Source: Cyanobacteria bacterium RUI128 | Lineage (GTDB): Bacteria > Cyanobacteriota > Vampirovibrionia > Gastranaerophilales > Gastranaerophilaceae | NCBI GenBank assembly: GCA_024695725.1 | Contig: JAILHQ010000001.1 | Coordinates: 1-13,711, forward strand | DNA length: 13,711 nucleotides | Direction: 5' to 3' | In this document: positions 6,472 to 13,332 of the stretch, piece after piece | Layout of the letters: the number at the start of each line of letters is the position of its first letter | How positions within the stretch are numbered: the stretch's first letter is position 1 | The notes under the pieces: generated by a model | Databases searched by the model: none | The model's input: only the letters and a program-made list of their open reading frames with translations | What the model was told of the DNA's origin: nothing | Position numbers and translations under genes: made by a program

Positions 6472-8016
6472 CTAATTTACCCCTACGGGAGTTTTTATCA
6501 ATGAATCACAGTCCATTTCCTGAGGCTTAGGAACACCCATCAGTTCAAGAATTGTTGGTGCAACATTACACAGGGCACCGTCTTCTTTCAGTGAAATATC
6601 CTTTGGTCCGTTAATGATAACGAAAGGCACTTCGTTTGTTGTGTGGGCAGTTTGAGGTTTTCCTGTTTCTTCATCTACCATAACTTCTGCGTTACCGTGG
6701 TCTGCAGTAAGCAGCATTGTGATATTGTGTGCTTTGCAGGCATCTGCAATTTTACCGACACATTCGTCAACAACTTTACATGCTTTTGTTGCAGCTTCTA
6801 CAACGCCTGTATGCCCTACCATATCAGGGTTAGCAAAGTTAACCAGAATGAACCCGTATTTTTCATCATTTATTGCATCAAGTACGTTGTCACATACTTC
6901 GTATGCGCTCATTTCAGGCTGCATATCGTAGGTCGGAACTTTTGGTGATGCAACAAGTTTGCGTGTTTCGTGAGGTTGCGGCTCATCAATACCTCCGTTA
7001 AAGAAGAAGGTTACGTGAGCGTATTTTTCTGTTTCAGCAGTTCTGTACTGATTAACACCGTTTTGTTCAAGTACATCACCTAAAATGTTTACAAGCTGTT
7101 CCTTCGGGAAAGCAACCGGGAAGGTAAAGGTTGCTTCATAGCTTGTCATTGTTGTATAAAGGATGTTCTTTAATACTTTCTTTCTTTCAAAACCGTCAAA
7201 ATCAGCGAAGTTCATGGCCTTAGTGATTTCTCTTGCTCTGTCAGGTCTGTAATTGAAGAAGATTATTGAATCGTTATCGTGTATTCTGCTTTCTTCGCCT
7301 AAGATAGCCGTAGGAAGTACAAATTCATCTGTTTCGCCTTTGGCATAAGATTGTTTAACCCCTTCAATTGCGGTAGCTGCGTGTTCGCCTTCCCCGAACA
7401 GTAAGCAGTTATATCCTTTTTCAACTCTTTCCCAACGGTTATCTCTGTCCATAATGTAGTAACGTCCGCAAACAGATGCTACCTGCGGGAGGTTGTATTT
7501 TTTGAGTTCATCTTCTACTATCTGTAAATATTCACAGGCACTTGCAGGAGGTGTGTCACGTCCGTCTAAGAAAGCGTGAACGTAAACCTTTGTCAAACCG
7601 TTTTCTGATGCCATTTTGATAAGTGCCAGCAAATGGTCTAATGATGAGTGAACCCCGCCTGTTGAAACCAAACCGTATAAATGTAATGAAGAATTGTTTT
7701 TCTTTGCGTGTTCTATTGCATCAAGAAATCTCGGATTTCTGAAGAAGGAGCCGTCTTTAATTGCTCTGTTAATCTTAGACAAATCCTGATAAACAATTCT
7801 GCCTGCGCCTAAGTTGAGGTGCCCGACTTCAGAGTTACCCATCTGGCCGTCCGGAAGTCCGACAAATTCTCCGTCAGCGTGGATTCTTGTTGAAGTTTCT
7901 TCTTCAATAAGTTTTGGTACGTTAACAGGGTGTGACAGTTTTGTTGCATCGTATTCTGCAGAACCTGTGCTGATTCCCCATCCGTCCATTATACATAGTA
8001 AAACTCTTTTTCCCAT
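6472..8016 (-). CDS. gpmI: 2,3-bisphosphoglycerate-independent phosphoglycerate mutase
   Basis: The product has 514 residues, the normal length for iPGM. It interconverts 3- and 2-phosphoglycerate in glycolysis and gluconeogenesis through a phosphoserine intermediate with two Mn ions, in the cytosol. Visible signatures are the N-terminal metal aspartate in LLCIMDGWG (Asp11), the nucleophile Ser62 in MGNSEVGHLNLGAGR, GLVSTGGVHSSLDH near 115-130, HAFLDGRDTPP, GRYYIMDRDNRW, FFNYRPDRAREI, NFANPDMVGHTG and the C-terminal metal site TADHGNAE. All the expected catalytic residues appear present. The ATG at 8016 follows GAGGG at 7 bases. The gene has its own promoter and terminator and is not part of a glycolytic operon here. 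The C-terminal coding end overlaps a 12-base direct repeat (6458-6469 and 6475-6486). Confidence 0.98.
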   Translation of the reverse strand: MGKRVLLCIMDGWGISTGSAEYDATKLSHPVNVPKLIEEETSTRIHADGEFVGLPDGQMGNSEVGHLNLGAGRIVYQDLSKINRAIKDGSFFRNPRFLDAIEHAKKNNSSLHLYGLVSTGGVHSSLDHLLALIKMASENGLTKVYVHAFLDGRDTPPASACEYLQIVEDELKKYNLPQVASVCGRYYIMDRDNRWERVEKGYNCLLFGEGEHAATAIEGVKQSYAKGETDEFVLPTAILGEESRIHDNDSIIFFNYRPDRAREITKAMNFADFDGFERKKVLKNILYTTMTSYEATFTFPVAFPKEQLVNILGDVLEQNGVNQYRTAETEKYAHVTFFFNGGIDEPQPHETRKLVASPKVPTYDMQPEMSAYEVCDNVLDAINDEKYGFILVNFANPDMVGHTGVVEAATKACKVVDECVGKIADACKAHNITMLLTADHGNAEVMVDEETGKPQTAHTTNEVPFVIINGPKDISLKEDGALCNVAPTILELMGVPKPQEMDCDSLIKTPVGVN

Positions 8017-8048
8017 TTTATTACCCTCATATTGTGTGATTGAATGCC

Positions 8049-8080
8049 ATTATACTAGCAAAAACATAGCGTGGTTTCAA
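8049..8080 (-). promoter_or_regulatory. Promoter of gpmI
   Basis: On the minus strand TTGAAA (8080-8075) is followed after 17 bases by TAGTAT (8057-8052), which overlaps a consensus TATAAT (8054-8049; 20-base spacing). The -35 lies in the loop of an imperfect 11-bp inverted repeat (8061-8071/8081-8091), so the hairpin and the promoter share sequence. Confidence 0.6.
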
Positions 8081-8089
8081 CGTTATGTT

Positions 8090-8659
8090 TTAAAATCTTA
8101 AAATCATATTTGATGAATCTTCGGCTGTTGATAATTTATCTTCAATATTAGGGAAAATGTTTCTGTAAAACGGCTTTTCGGTATGTCTTACAAAAACCTT
8201 CATATCTTCAACTCCGAGACCTTTAAAATGAGAAATTACACCCTGCATAAGCGCACGCCCGACTCCCTTTATATCTCTGTCAGGCTGATTTATTATCTCA
8301 GGTTTTGCCTGTAAAAATCTTGTATGTGAATGTGTACCTTTTAAATCAAAATCTGCAATACCCATAATCTTTGATGCATCAATATTTTCATATCCCGAAT
8401 TTTGGGTGGTTATTGCATAAATATGTCTGGTAGGAGATGACGACGAGCTTGTTATTATAGGAATAAACTCTGCACCCTGCCAGGTCTTGTACAATTCTTC
8501 GGCAGCCTTTTTATCGGCAGGAACACTATAGTCCAATTCAACAATATTCGCTTCGTGCGGAATATATTGCTTTAGTTCCTTTGCCGCTTTTTTAAGTACG
8601 TTTGTTTTCATAACATGCGTACCGCAAAATTGGGTATTATTTCTGTTACACACTTCCAT
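8090..8659 (-). CDS. Putative GNAT-family N-acetyltransferase
   Basis: The product has up to 189 residues. The second half looks like a GNAT fold: a strand 'KIMGIADFDL', then the acetyl-CoA-binding-like turn 'DIKGVGRALMQGVISHF' (compare Q/R-x-x-G-x-G/A), a strand 'DMKVFVRH' and a final 'PFYRNIFP' matching the 'FYxxxGF' element. The substrate cannot be predicted. Residues 1-25 (NNTQFCGTHVMKTNVLKKAAKEL) are a distinct leader segment and 30-70 hold a possible extra strand pair. The start is uncertain: the ATG at 8659 is only a base away from AAAGG, while an in-frame GTG two codons later has good spacing from it, and an ATG at 8611 is also possible. It lies 68 bases downstream of glf, with which it might be cotranscribed, and ends just before the gpmI promoter. 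Confidence 0.62.
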   Translation of the reverse strand: MEVCNRNNTQFCGTHVMKTNVLKKAAKELKQYIPHEANIVELDYSVPADKKAAEELYKTWQGAEFIPIITSSSSSPTRHIYAITTQNSGYENIDASKIMGIADFDLKGTHSHTRFLQAKPEIINQPDRDIKGVGRALMQGVISHFKGLGVEDMKVFVRHTEKPFYRNIFPNIEDKLSTAEDSSNMILRF

Positions 8660-8727
8660 ACCTTTAAAAAGTATTTATAAGCTGCATAGTTGCTAAATAT
8701 CTGACAGGTTTTTACAATACTTAATTA

Positions 8728-9831
8728 TTATAAATAAAGGTCTTCAAAGAGATTAAGGGCTCTCTTTATTGCTTCATCCATGTTGTAATAATTGTAATCT
8801 CCCAAACGTCCGAGGAAGTAGATATTTTTGTGTTTTTCAGCCTCGTACTGGTACTTGTGGTACAAGTCAAAGTTGTCATCGTTAGGGATAGGGTAATAAC
8901 GGTCATTCTTTCCTAATTCAAATTCCTCAGAATATTCCTTTGCTATAACCGTTTTGTTTGATTTATCGTCAAGGTAATATTTGTATTCGTGAATACGTGT
9001 GAAATCGTAATTACAAGGATAGTTTACACACGCACTTGACTGATAATATTCCTTGTTGTGAGTTTCTAACTTGAATTTAACACTTCTGTACGGTAACTGT
9101 CCGAATTTGTAGTCAAAAAATTCGTCAATAGAACCGGTAAAGAAGATTTTGTCAAACTTTTTAAGGTTAAGAGATTTGTAATCCGTATTCAGCTTAATCT
9201 TGATATTCTTATGGTTAAGCATCTTTTTAACAACATTAGTGTATCCGTCAAGCGGAATCCCCTGATATTTGTCCTGAAAATATCTGTCGTCTTTACTCAG
9301 ATAGACAGGAACACGCGCGGTAACGGAATCGTCAACATCCTGAGGCGAAGTCCCCCACTGTTTTGTGGTGTAGTGTAAAAAGATTTTTTCATAAACGTAG
9401 TTTGCAAGATATTTTAAATCATCATCATCCTGTGATTGAAATTCAAGGATAGGAACTTTTGTATTGATATTAAAATTATCAAGAAGTTTATGTTCAAGCA
9501 GTTCGGCATAAGATTTTGGAAAAACGTCATACAAAGTATTGAAGTTAAACGGAATATGGGTTTCTATACCGTCTAATATCCCTGTGACCTTGTGCATGTA
9601 CGTATTGAAATCAGTGAATTGTTTCAGGTAGTTCCATACGTTTTCCGAGTTGGTATGAAAAATATGTGAACCATATGCGTGAATCATTATCCCGTTACGG
9701 TCTCTGTAATCGTAACAATTACCTGCTATATGGTTCTTTTTATCAATAATTAAAACATTCTCGCCTGCCTTGTCTGCCAAAAGGTTTGCTATGGTTGCGC
9801 CTGAAAATCCTGCTCCTACTACTAATATCAT
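8728..9831 (-). CDS. glf: UDP-galactopyranose mutase
   Basis: The product has 367 residues, typical of bacterial UGM. This flavoenzyme converts UDP-galactopyranose to UDP-galactofuranose, the donor for galactofuranose in surface glycans such as O-antigens, capsules and cell-wall galactans. The dinucleotide-binding motif GAGFSGAT lies at residues 6-13, followed by LIIDKKNHIAGNCYD and the family segment GSHIFHTNSENVWNYL. The middle has YTTKQWG and VPVYLSKDDRYFQDKYQG-type substrate-loop sequences; the C terminus has FLGRLGDYNYYNMDEAI, the conserved flavin and substrate region. The ATG at 9831 is preceded by AAAGGATTGAGAG. No glycosyltransferase is adjacent, unlike many galactofuranose clusters. 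The gene for Galf transfer must be elsewhere. Confidence 0.96.
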   Translation of the reverse strand: MILVVGAGFSGATIANLLADKAGENVLIIDKKNHIAGNCYDYRDRNGIMIHAYGSHIFHTNSENVWNYLKQFTDFNTYMHKVTGILDGIETHIPFNFNTLYDVFPKSYAELLEHKLLDNFNINTKVPILEFQSQDDDDLKYLANYVYEKIFLHYTTKQWGTSPQDVDDSVTARVPVYLSKDDRYFQDKYQGIPLDGYTNVVKKMLNHKNIKIKLNTDYKSLNLKKFDKIFFTGSIDEFFDYKFGQLPYRSVKFKLETHNKEYYQSSACVNYPCNYDFTRIHEYKYYLDDKSNKTVIAKEYSEEFELGKNDRYYPIPNDDNFDLYHKYQYEAEKHKNIYFLGRLGDYNYYNMDEAIKRALNLFEDLYL

Positions 9832-9868
9832 GCTCTCAATCCTTTAAATCTTCTTGTTCTTTCTCTTA

Positions 9869-9897
9869 ATTATACATCACGTTCAAAATCATGTAAA
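9869..9897 (-). promoter_or_regulatory. Promoter of glf
   Basis: Minus-strand TTTACA (9897-9892) and TATAAT (9874-9869) are 17 bases apart, about 40 bases upstream of the glf start codon. The -35 element falls inside the inverted repeat ATGTaaACAT (9891-9900). Confidence 0.72.
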
Positions 9898-9915
9898 CAT
9901 GGACTACATGCATGT
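9891..9915. promoter_or_regulatory. Paired palindromes upstream of glf (possible operator)
   Basis: ATGTaaACAT (9891-9900) and the perfect palindrome ACATGCATGT (9906-9915) share ACAT/ATGT half-sites, with centres 15 bases apart. They overlap and sit just upstream of the glf -35. Such spacing suits a dimeric DNA-binding protein, but no regulator is identified and AT-rich DNA yields short palindromes by chance. Confidence 0.35.
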
Positions 9916-9979
9916 TTTCAGCTATTATTGGAACATGGATACGTGTTATTAAGTTTTGTAAAGTAGGTGTAAAAAATAA

Positions 9980-10011
9980 GTCAATTTTGACAAAAAAAAG
10001 AACTTTATAAT
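9980..10011 (+). promoter_or_regulatory. Likely promoter of the 451-residue protein gene
   Basis: A consensus TATAAT (10006-10011) lies about 38 bases before the start codon. The nearest -35 candidates are TTTTGA (9985-9990, 15-base spacing) or a perfect TTGACA (9987-9992, only 13 bases), both suboptimal in spacing. They are embedded in the inverted repeat GTCAAttTTGAC (9980-9991). A regulator that compensates for short spacing, or a different -35, would explain this. Confidence 0.45.
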
Positions 10012-10048
10012 TGTGTATAGAGTACACGAGTTAAGGAGATTGTATATT

Positions 10049-11404
10049 ATGTCAGGGAATTATGATGTAACTAATGTTGCTACTAGAAATGGTGTTGACA
10101 ATTCTTCATCTTTCAGAACAGGCAGAAATGGTAAAAAAGTATTTATTGGCACAGATTGGAATGAAACTGCACACATTACAAATGATGCAAACCAAGGGAC
10201 AATATTCCAAGAAGGTCAGGGAATGACATTAAAATTAAATTCAAGATATAAAAATGGTGGTCCTGATACATACGCAAACTTAGACGGCAGACACACCGGT
10301 ATTTCATTCGATTTGTTAGACAAATTTATTGAAGCTGCTGCTAGCGGTGTATTAGAAGATATTGACCACAAAGGTTATACAAGAGAAAATATGGCTGCTT
10401 TCGGTAGAGAATTCGATAAACTTAGAAGCGAAAAATTAGCTGAAGCAAAAAGAGATCCATACAACAAGAAATATACAAAAATGATGAATGGTGCTGAGTT
10501 CACATTCTCAGCTCAGGAACTTGAAAGATTATACAAGGCAGCAGGTTTTGATTTAGCTCAGAAAAATACAACTGTAACTCAGCCGAATCCGGTCGCTGAA
10601 GAAGTTACGGAAGTAGTACCTCCGGCTGTTGATGAAGTTCCTCCAACTCCACCACAAGGTCAAGTTAACCAGGTTCCTGAAATGCAATCAAGTACACCTC
10701 CTCACAAACACGGTGATGTAACCGATGTTGATGTACCGGATGGTAACGAAAGAATTTCTCACAACGGTCAGGCTATCGTTAACGAAATCACAAGATTGTT
10801 AGGTTTACCTGATGGCGAAGTTGAAATCAAATTCGACGGTGATGCATTATGCTACGAAAATGATGTGCTGATTTATGCAGAAGGCACATACACATATAAC
10901 GGTCAAACTAAGAAATTCAGAATCGACAGATCAGGCGAAACTGAAAAAGTTCAAACTAAAGAAACAGGTGCATTCAGAAGATGGCACGATGTTGAAGTCC
11001 CTCAAAGACCTCAGGCAAGAGCTGCAGCAAGACGTGGTCACGTTGGTTCAATGGAAGCAACAACAGCAGTTGTAACTGATACAGCTATCGCTGATGACGA
11101 ACAAGCTAGATTACAACAATATTATAAAGAAAATGTAACTGATCAGCAGTACTGGAACGGCAGAATCTGCGTAGAAGATGATGCTAATGATCCTAACCAA
11201 TTCCACGGTTCATACGATCAGGTTACATCTAATGATGGCAGAAGACTTGCAAGAGTATCAACTTATAACACTGAAACACATCAGACCGAAGTTAAATACT
11301 ACGAAGTAAAAGCAGTCAACATCCACTCTCAATATGGCGAAAATCGTGTATATCCGCAAATTATACCTGATTTGAGCAAAGAAGTGACTGATGCAGAATT
11401 TTAA
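10049..11404 (+). CDS. Uncharacterised 451-residue protein, apparently highly expressed
   Basis: I do not recognise this protein. The ATG at 10049 follows AAGGAG with 10-base spacing; a GTG at 10013 in the same frame would overlap the promoter. There is no signal peptide or membrane segment. Residues 1-172 are mixed, with a strand-rich start (KKVFIGTDWNETAHI), a Gly/Asn stretch (NSRYKNGGPDTYANL) and charged helices (LLDKFIEAAASGVLEDI, FDKLRSEKLAEAKRD, SAQELERLYKAAGFDL). A Pro/Glu/Val linker at about 173-222 (EEVTEVVPPAVDEVPPTPP) leads to a beta-rich half with Tyr/Thr-rich hairpins (ALCYENDVLIYAEGTYTY; KYYEVKAVNIHSQYG) around a short Arg/Ala-rich patch (RPQARAAARRG). The codon choice (TTA/CTT Leu, AGA Arg, GCT/GCA Ala) looks like that of rplL more than that of the neighbouring TPR genes, which suggests abundance. 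It is a monocistron with a strong terminator. Confidence 0.88.
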   Translation: MSGNYDVTNVATRNGVDNSSSFRTGRNGKKVFIGTDWNETAHITNDANQGTIFQEGQGMTLKLNSRYKNGGPDTYANLDGRHTGISFDLLDKFIEAAASGVLEDIDHKGYTRENMAAFGREFDKLRSEKLAEAKRDPYNKKYTKMMNGAEFTFSAQELERLYKAAGFDLAQKNTTVTQPNPVAEEVTEVVPPAVDEVPPTPPQGQVNQVPEMQSSTPPHKHGDVTDVDVPDGNERISHNGQAIVNEITRLLGLPDGEVEIKFDGDALCYENDVLIYAEGTYTYNGQTKKFRIDRSGETEKVQTKETGAFRRWHDVEVPQRPQARAAARRGHVGSMEATTAVVTDTAIADDEQARLQQYYKENVTDQQYWNGRICVEDDANDPNQFHGSYDQVTSNDGRRLARVSTYNTETHQTEVKYYEVKAVNIHSQYGENRVYPQIIPDLSKEVTDAEF

Positions 11405-11420
11405 TCGGTAAAAAATATAT

Positions 11421-11455
11421 AAAAAATCGGTATCTGAAAGGATACCGATTTTTTT
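11421..11455 (+). terminator. Strong intrinsic terminator
   Basis: A perfect 14-bp stem (11421-11434/11441-11454) with a TGAAAG loop ends in a seven-T run (11449-11455). The core is ATCGGTATC/GATACCGAT. The A-run on the 5' arm means it may also work in reverse. Confidence 0.93.
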
Positions 11456-11465
11456 GTTAATAGGG

Positions 11466-11471
11466 TATAAT
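11466..11471 (+). promoter_or_regulatory. Candidate -10 element for the TPR cluster
   Basis: TATAAT at 11466-11471 lies about 40 bases before the ATG at 11511. The -35 position (about 11443-11448) falls in the preceding terminator stem and does not match consensus, so the promoter is weak or uses an activator. Confidence 0.4.
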
Positions 11472-11510
11472 AGATATTGATATTAAGGAAAAAATTATTA
11501 AAAGAATAGT

Positions 11511-12392
11511 ATGGTACGTGTCAAAAGGTCAATTATTATAGTGTTGTTAAGTCTGTTTTGTGTTGTCGGGACTGCTGTGGCGGAAACAGATGTTTCTGTT
11601 GGGATAGAAGCTTATCAGGCTGGAAAATATCAGCAGTGTATTGAAACAATGAAGAACATTGTTAAAAATGACCCTGCATCCGTTGTCAGTTATTATTATC
11701 TCGGGTTGTCTTATATGAAGACGGGACAAGACCTGCTTGCCGTACAAAACTTTAATAAGGTTATAAACCTCAATTCGGATTCAACCCTGACTAAACTTGC
11801 ACGACAGGGAAAAGCCGCAATCGCAAATTCAGCAAAAATAGAAACCCAGCTTAATGATATTACGGAAGATATAAAAGAAACCGTCGAAGAAGAATATAAC
11901 CCTATTTTAGAAGATGGTGGGGTAAATAATGGAGCAGGGGCAAATAATGCGAATAATAATGAGAACCCGAAAAGGGTAGAAAGTGCTTCTGTTCAGTCAC
12001 AGTCAGGCGGAGGCTCTAAGGTTATAAAGGCAAGTGATTATGCTAAGGCTAACCCGCAGGCGGTTAATAATCCGAATGCTCAGCCTACAAATGATGAAAT
12101 AGTGAATGCTATCCGTACCCTTCAAAAAGCAGGTCTGCTTCAAAACGGTGCCGCAGGTCTGGTAAACGGGCAAAATGCTATGCCTATGCAGATGCCGATG
12201 GACCCGAGAACACAACAGATGAATTCTATGCTTATGATGATGAATAACGGAAACGGTAATAACAATATGATGAATATGATGCCTTATATGAATAACGGAG
12301 GAAAGATTGACCCTCAGTTAATGCAGATGATGCTCATGAATCAGATGATGCCTAACTTTTCGGGCGGGAATAATAACGGAGGCGGTTATTAG
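11511..12392 (+). CDS. Secreted TPR protein with Met/Asn-rich C-terminal tail
   Basis: The product has 293 residues. A signal peptide is clear: basic start (MVRVKR), hydrophobic core, cleavage after TAVA near residue 24. Two TPR-like repeats follow at about 29-100 (GIEAYQAGKYQQCIETMKNI; YYYLGLSYMKTGQDLLAVQNF), then a charged helix (ETQLNDITEDIKETVEEEY), a Gly/Asn/Ser linker at about 135-175, and a short helix (DEIVNAIRTLQKAGLL). The last 72 residues (222-293) contain 20 Met and 16 Asn, with runs such as MPMQMPM, NSMLMMMNNG and MMNMMPYM, and end SGGNNNGGGY. The tail may be disordered; Met clusters can bind Cu(I) or form hydrophobic contacts, but neither is shown. The ribosome site is poor (only AAAAGA before the ATG). 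It leads the cluster with the next gene 5 bases on, so it is probably exported and may act in envelope assembly. Confidence 0.83.
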   Translation: MVRVKRSIIIVLLSLFCVVGTAVAETDVSVGIEAYQAGKYQQCIETMKNIVKNDPASVVSYYYLGLSYMKTGQDLLAVQNFNKVINLNSDSTLTKLARQGKAAIANSAKIETQLNDITEDIKETVEEEYNPILEDGGVNNGAGANNANNNENPKRVESASVQSQSGGGSKVIKASDYAKANPQAVNNPNAQPTNDEIVNAIRTLQKAGLLQNGAAGLVNGQNAMPMQMPMDPRTQQMNSMLMMMNNGNGNNNMMNMMPYMNNGGKIDPQLMQMMLMNQMMPNFSGGNNNGGGY

Positions 12393-12397
12393 ATAAA

Positions 12398-12979
12398 ATG
12401 AATTATGCTGAGGCTTTAGACTTATTAGAGAACGGGAAAGCAGAAAAGAGTAAGGAATTTTTAAGAAAAAATAATTATATGCTCGAATACGGGTATGCTC
12501 TTTTGATGCTCGGCAAAACAGATGAGGCGGAAGAGGTCTTTTCAGGGCTTGATTCACACAGGGCTGACTGGATAAAGAAAATCATTTCAATAACAAAAGA
12601 TAAACTTAACGGGTATCCGACATATTTCCAGATAAGAAGTTTTTTAGAAATTGATATTTCGATGTTACTCAAAAGCAAACAGGTTGATTTCGTTCAAAAA
12701 CTGATAAATTATGCCCAATTTTTTCAGGGTATAAATAACGAAAGTTTTAAATTCTTTGCAAGGGCTTTGCTGAAAAACGGGCTTACTATAGGGTGCAAGC
12801 ATTTTATGGATAAGGCGCTGGACGAGTTTTATAACGATACTGAACTTCATTTTCTTTATGTCGAATACTACCTCTATTTGGAAGATTATGATAACGCAGT
12901 AAAATCTCTGAAAAAATGCCTCTCTATAAACCCGGAATATTACCCCGCGCTGAAAATGAAGAAAGAATTAAACCTATAA
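12398..12979 (+). CDS. TPR-repeat protein, cytosolic
   Basis: The product has 193 residues, without a signal peptide. TPR-like helix pairs occur at the start (YAEALDLLENGKAEKSKEFL; YMLEYGYALLMLGKTDEAEEVFSGL) and, most clearly, at the end (LHFLYVEYYLYLEDYDNAVKSLKKCLSINPEYYPALKMKKEL, about 149-191). The middle is helical and aromatic (FVQKLINYAQFFQGI). TPRs form protein-binding superhelices; no partner can be named. The ATG at 12398 lies 5 bases after the previous stop, and a GGAGG sits 15 bases upstream inside the previous gene's Gly-rich end, so translation is probably coupled to that gene. Confidence 0.8.
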   Translation: MNYAEALDLLENGKAEKSKEFLRKNNYMLEYGYALLMLGKTDEAEEVFSGLDSHRADWIKKIISITKDKLNGYPTYFQIRSFLEIDISMLLKSKQVDFVQKLINYAQFFQGINNESFKFFARALLKNGLTIGCKHFMDKALDEFYNDTELHFLYVEYYLYLEDYDNAVKSLKKCLSINPEYYPALKMKKELNL

Positions 12980-12984
12980 TATGA

Positions 12985-13013
12985 TTGACATTGTTAAAAA
13001 AATGTCATATCCT
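12985..13013 (+). promoter_or_regulatory. Possible internal promoter before the RWYD-repeat gene
   Basis: A consensus TTGACA (12985-12990) is followed after 17 bases by TATCCT (13008-13013). The predicted start is about 13020-13021, at the A of the ATG. The same segment holds an inverted repeat (ATAT..GACAT at about 12979-12991 with ATGTCATAT at 13002-13010), which could be an operator or a weak hairpin. Confidence 0.4.
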
Positions 13014-13020
13014 AATAACT

Positions 13021-13332
13021 ATGGAAAGTGAAATGAAACAACGCTGGTATGATTTGGACCCGACAATGAGTTTGGCGGTTAGTCTTATGCATGATGCGCC
13101 TGCCGAAAAACAGTCGGAAAGCGCAAAAATGATTATTCAGAAGGCTAAAGATTTCAATATTCATATCCCGCAGAATAAGCTGGAAGAAGCATTTAATTAT
13201 TTCTGGAAACGTTGGTATGACAAAGATAAAGAACTGTCCAGCGCCTTCCAGTATCTGAAGATTATGCCGTTTGAACTTCAAAAAGAAGTTTGTCTGGAAA
13301 TTATAGCAAAATTAGAGCAGAAGAATGATTGA
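13021..13332 (+). CDS. Small protein with two tandem RWYD repeats, function unknown
   Basis: The product has 103 residues from the ATG at 13021; an ATG at 13033 is the alternative. Neither has a convincing ribosome site. I do not recognise a named family. The protein consists of two aligned copies of a segment of about 35 residues, residues 8-42 and 64-98. Each begins RWYDxD, followed by SxA and PxExQxE and then IIxK, with 14 of 35 positions identical and no gaps. A 21-residue connector (KDFNIHIPQNKLEEAFNYFWK) joins them. The protein looks soluble and helical. It lies between the TPR gene (41 bases upstream) and the antiporter gene, which it overlaps by 8 bases, so it is likely cotranslated with the latter. 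Confidence 0.75.
   Translation: MESEMKQRWYDLDPTMSLAVSLMHDAPAEKQSESAKMIIQKAKDFNIHIPQNKLEEAFNYFWKRWYDKDKELSSAFQYLKIMPFELQKEVCLEIIAKLEQKND

Noticed and set aside
6643..6948. Plus-strand open frames within gpmI, including a Cys/Phe-rich one of about 100 codons
   Set aside because: They run antisense to conserved catalytic parts of gpmI, lack ribosome sites and are explained by the codon use of that gene.
8660..8727. Long-range inverted repeat AAGTATT/AATACTT as a glf terminator
   Set aside because: The arms are 7 bases with a loop of over 40 bases and AT-rich; this is expected by chance and no T-run follows in a convincing position.
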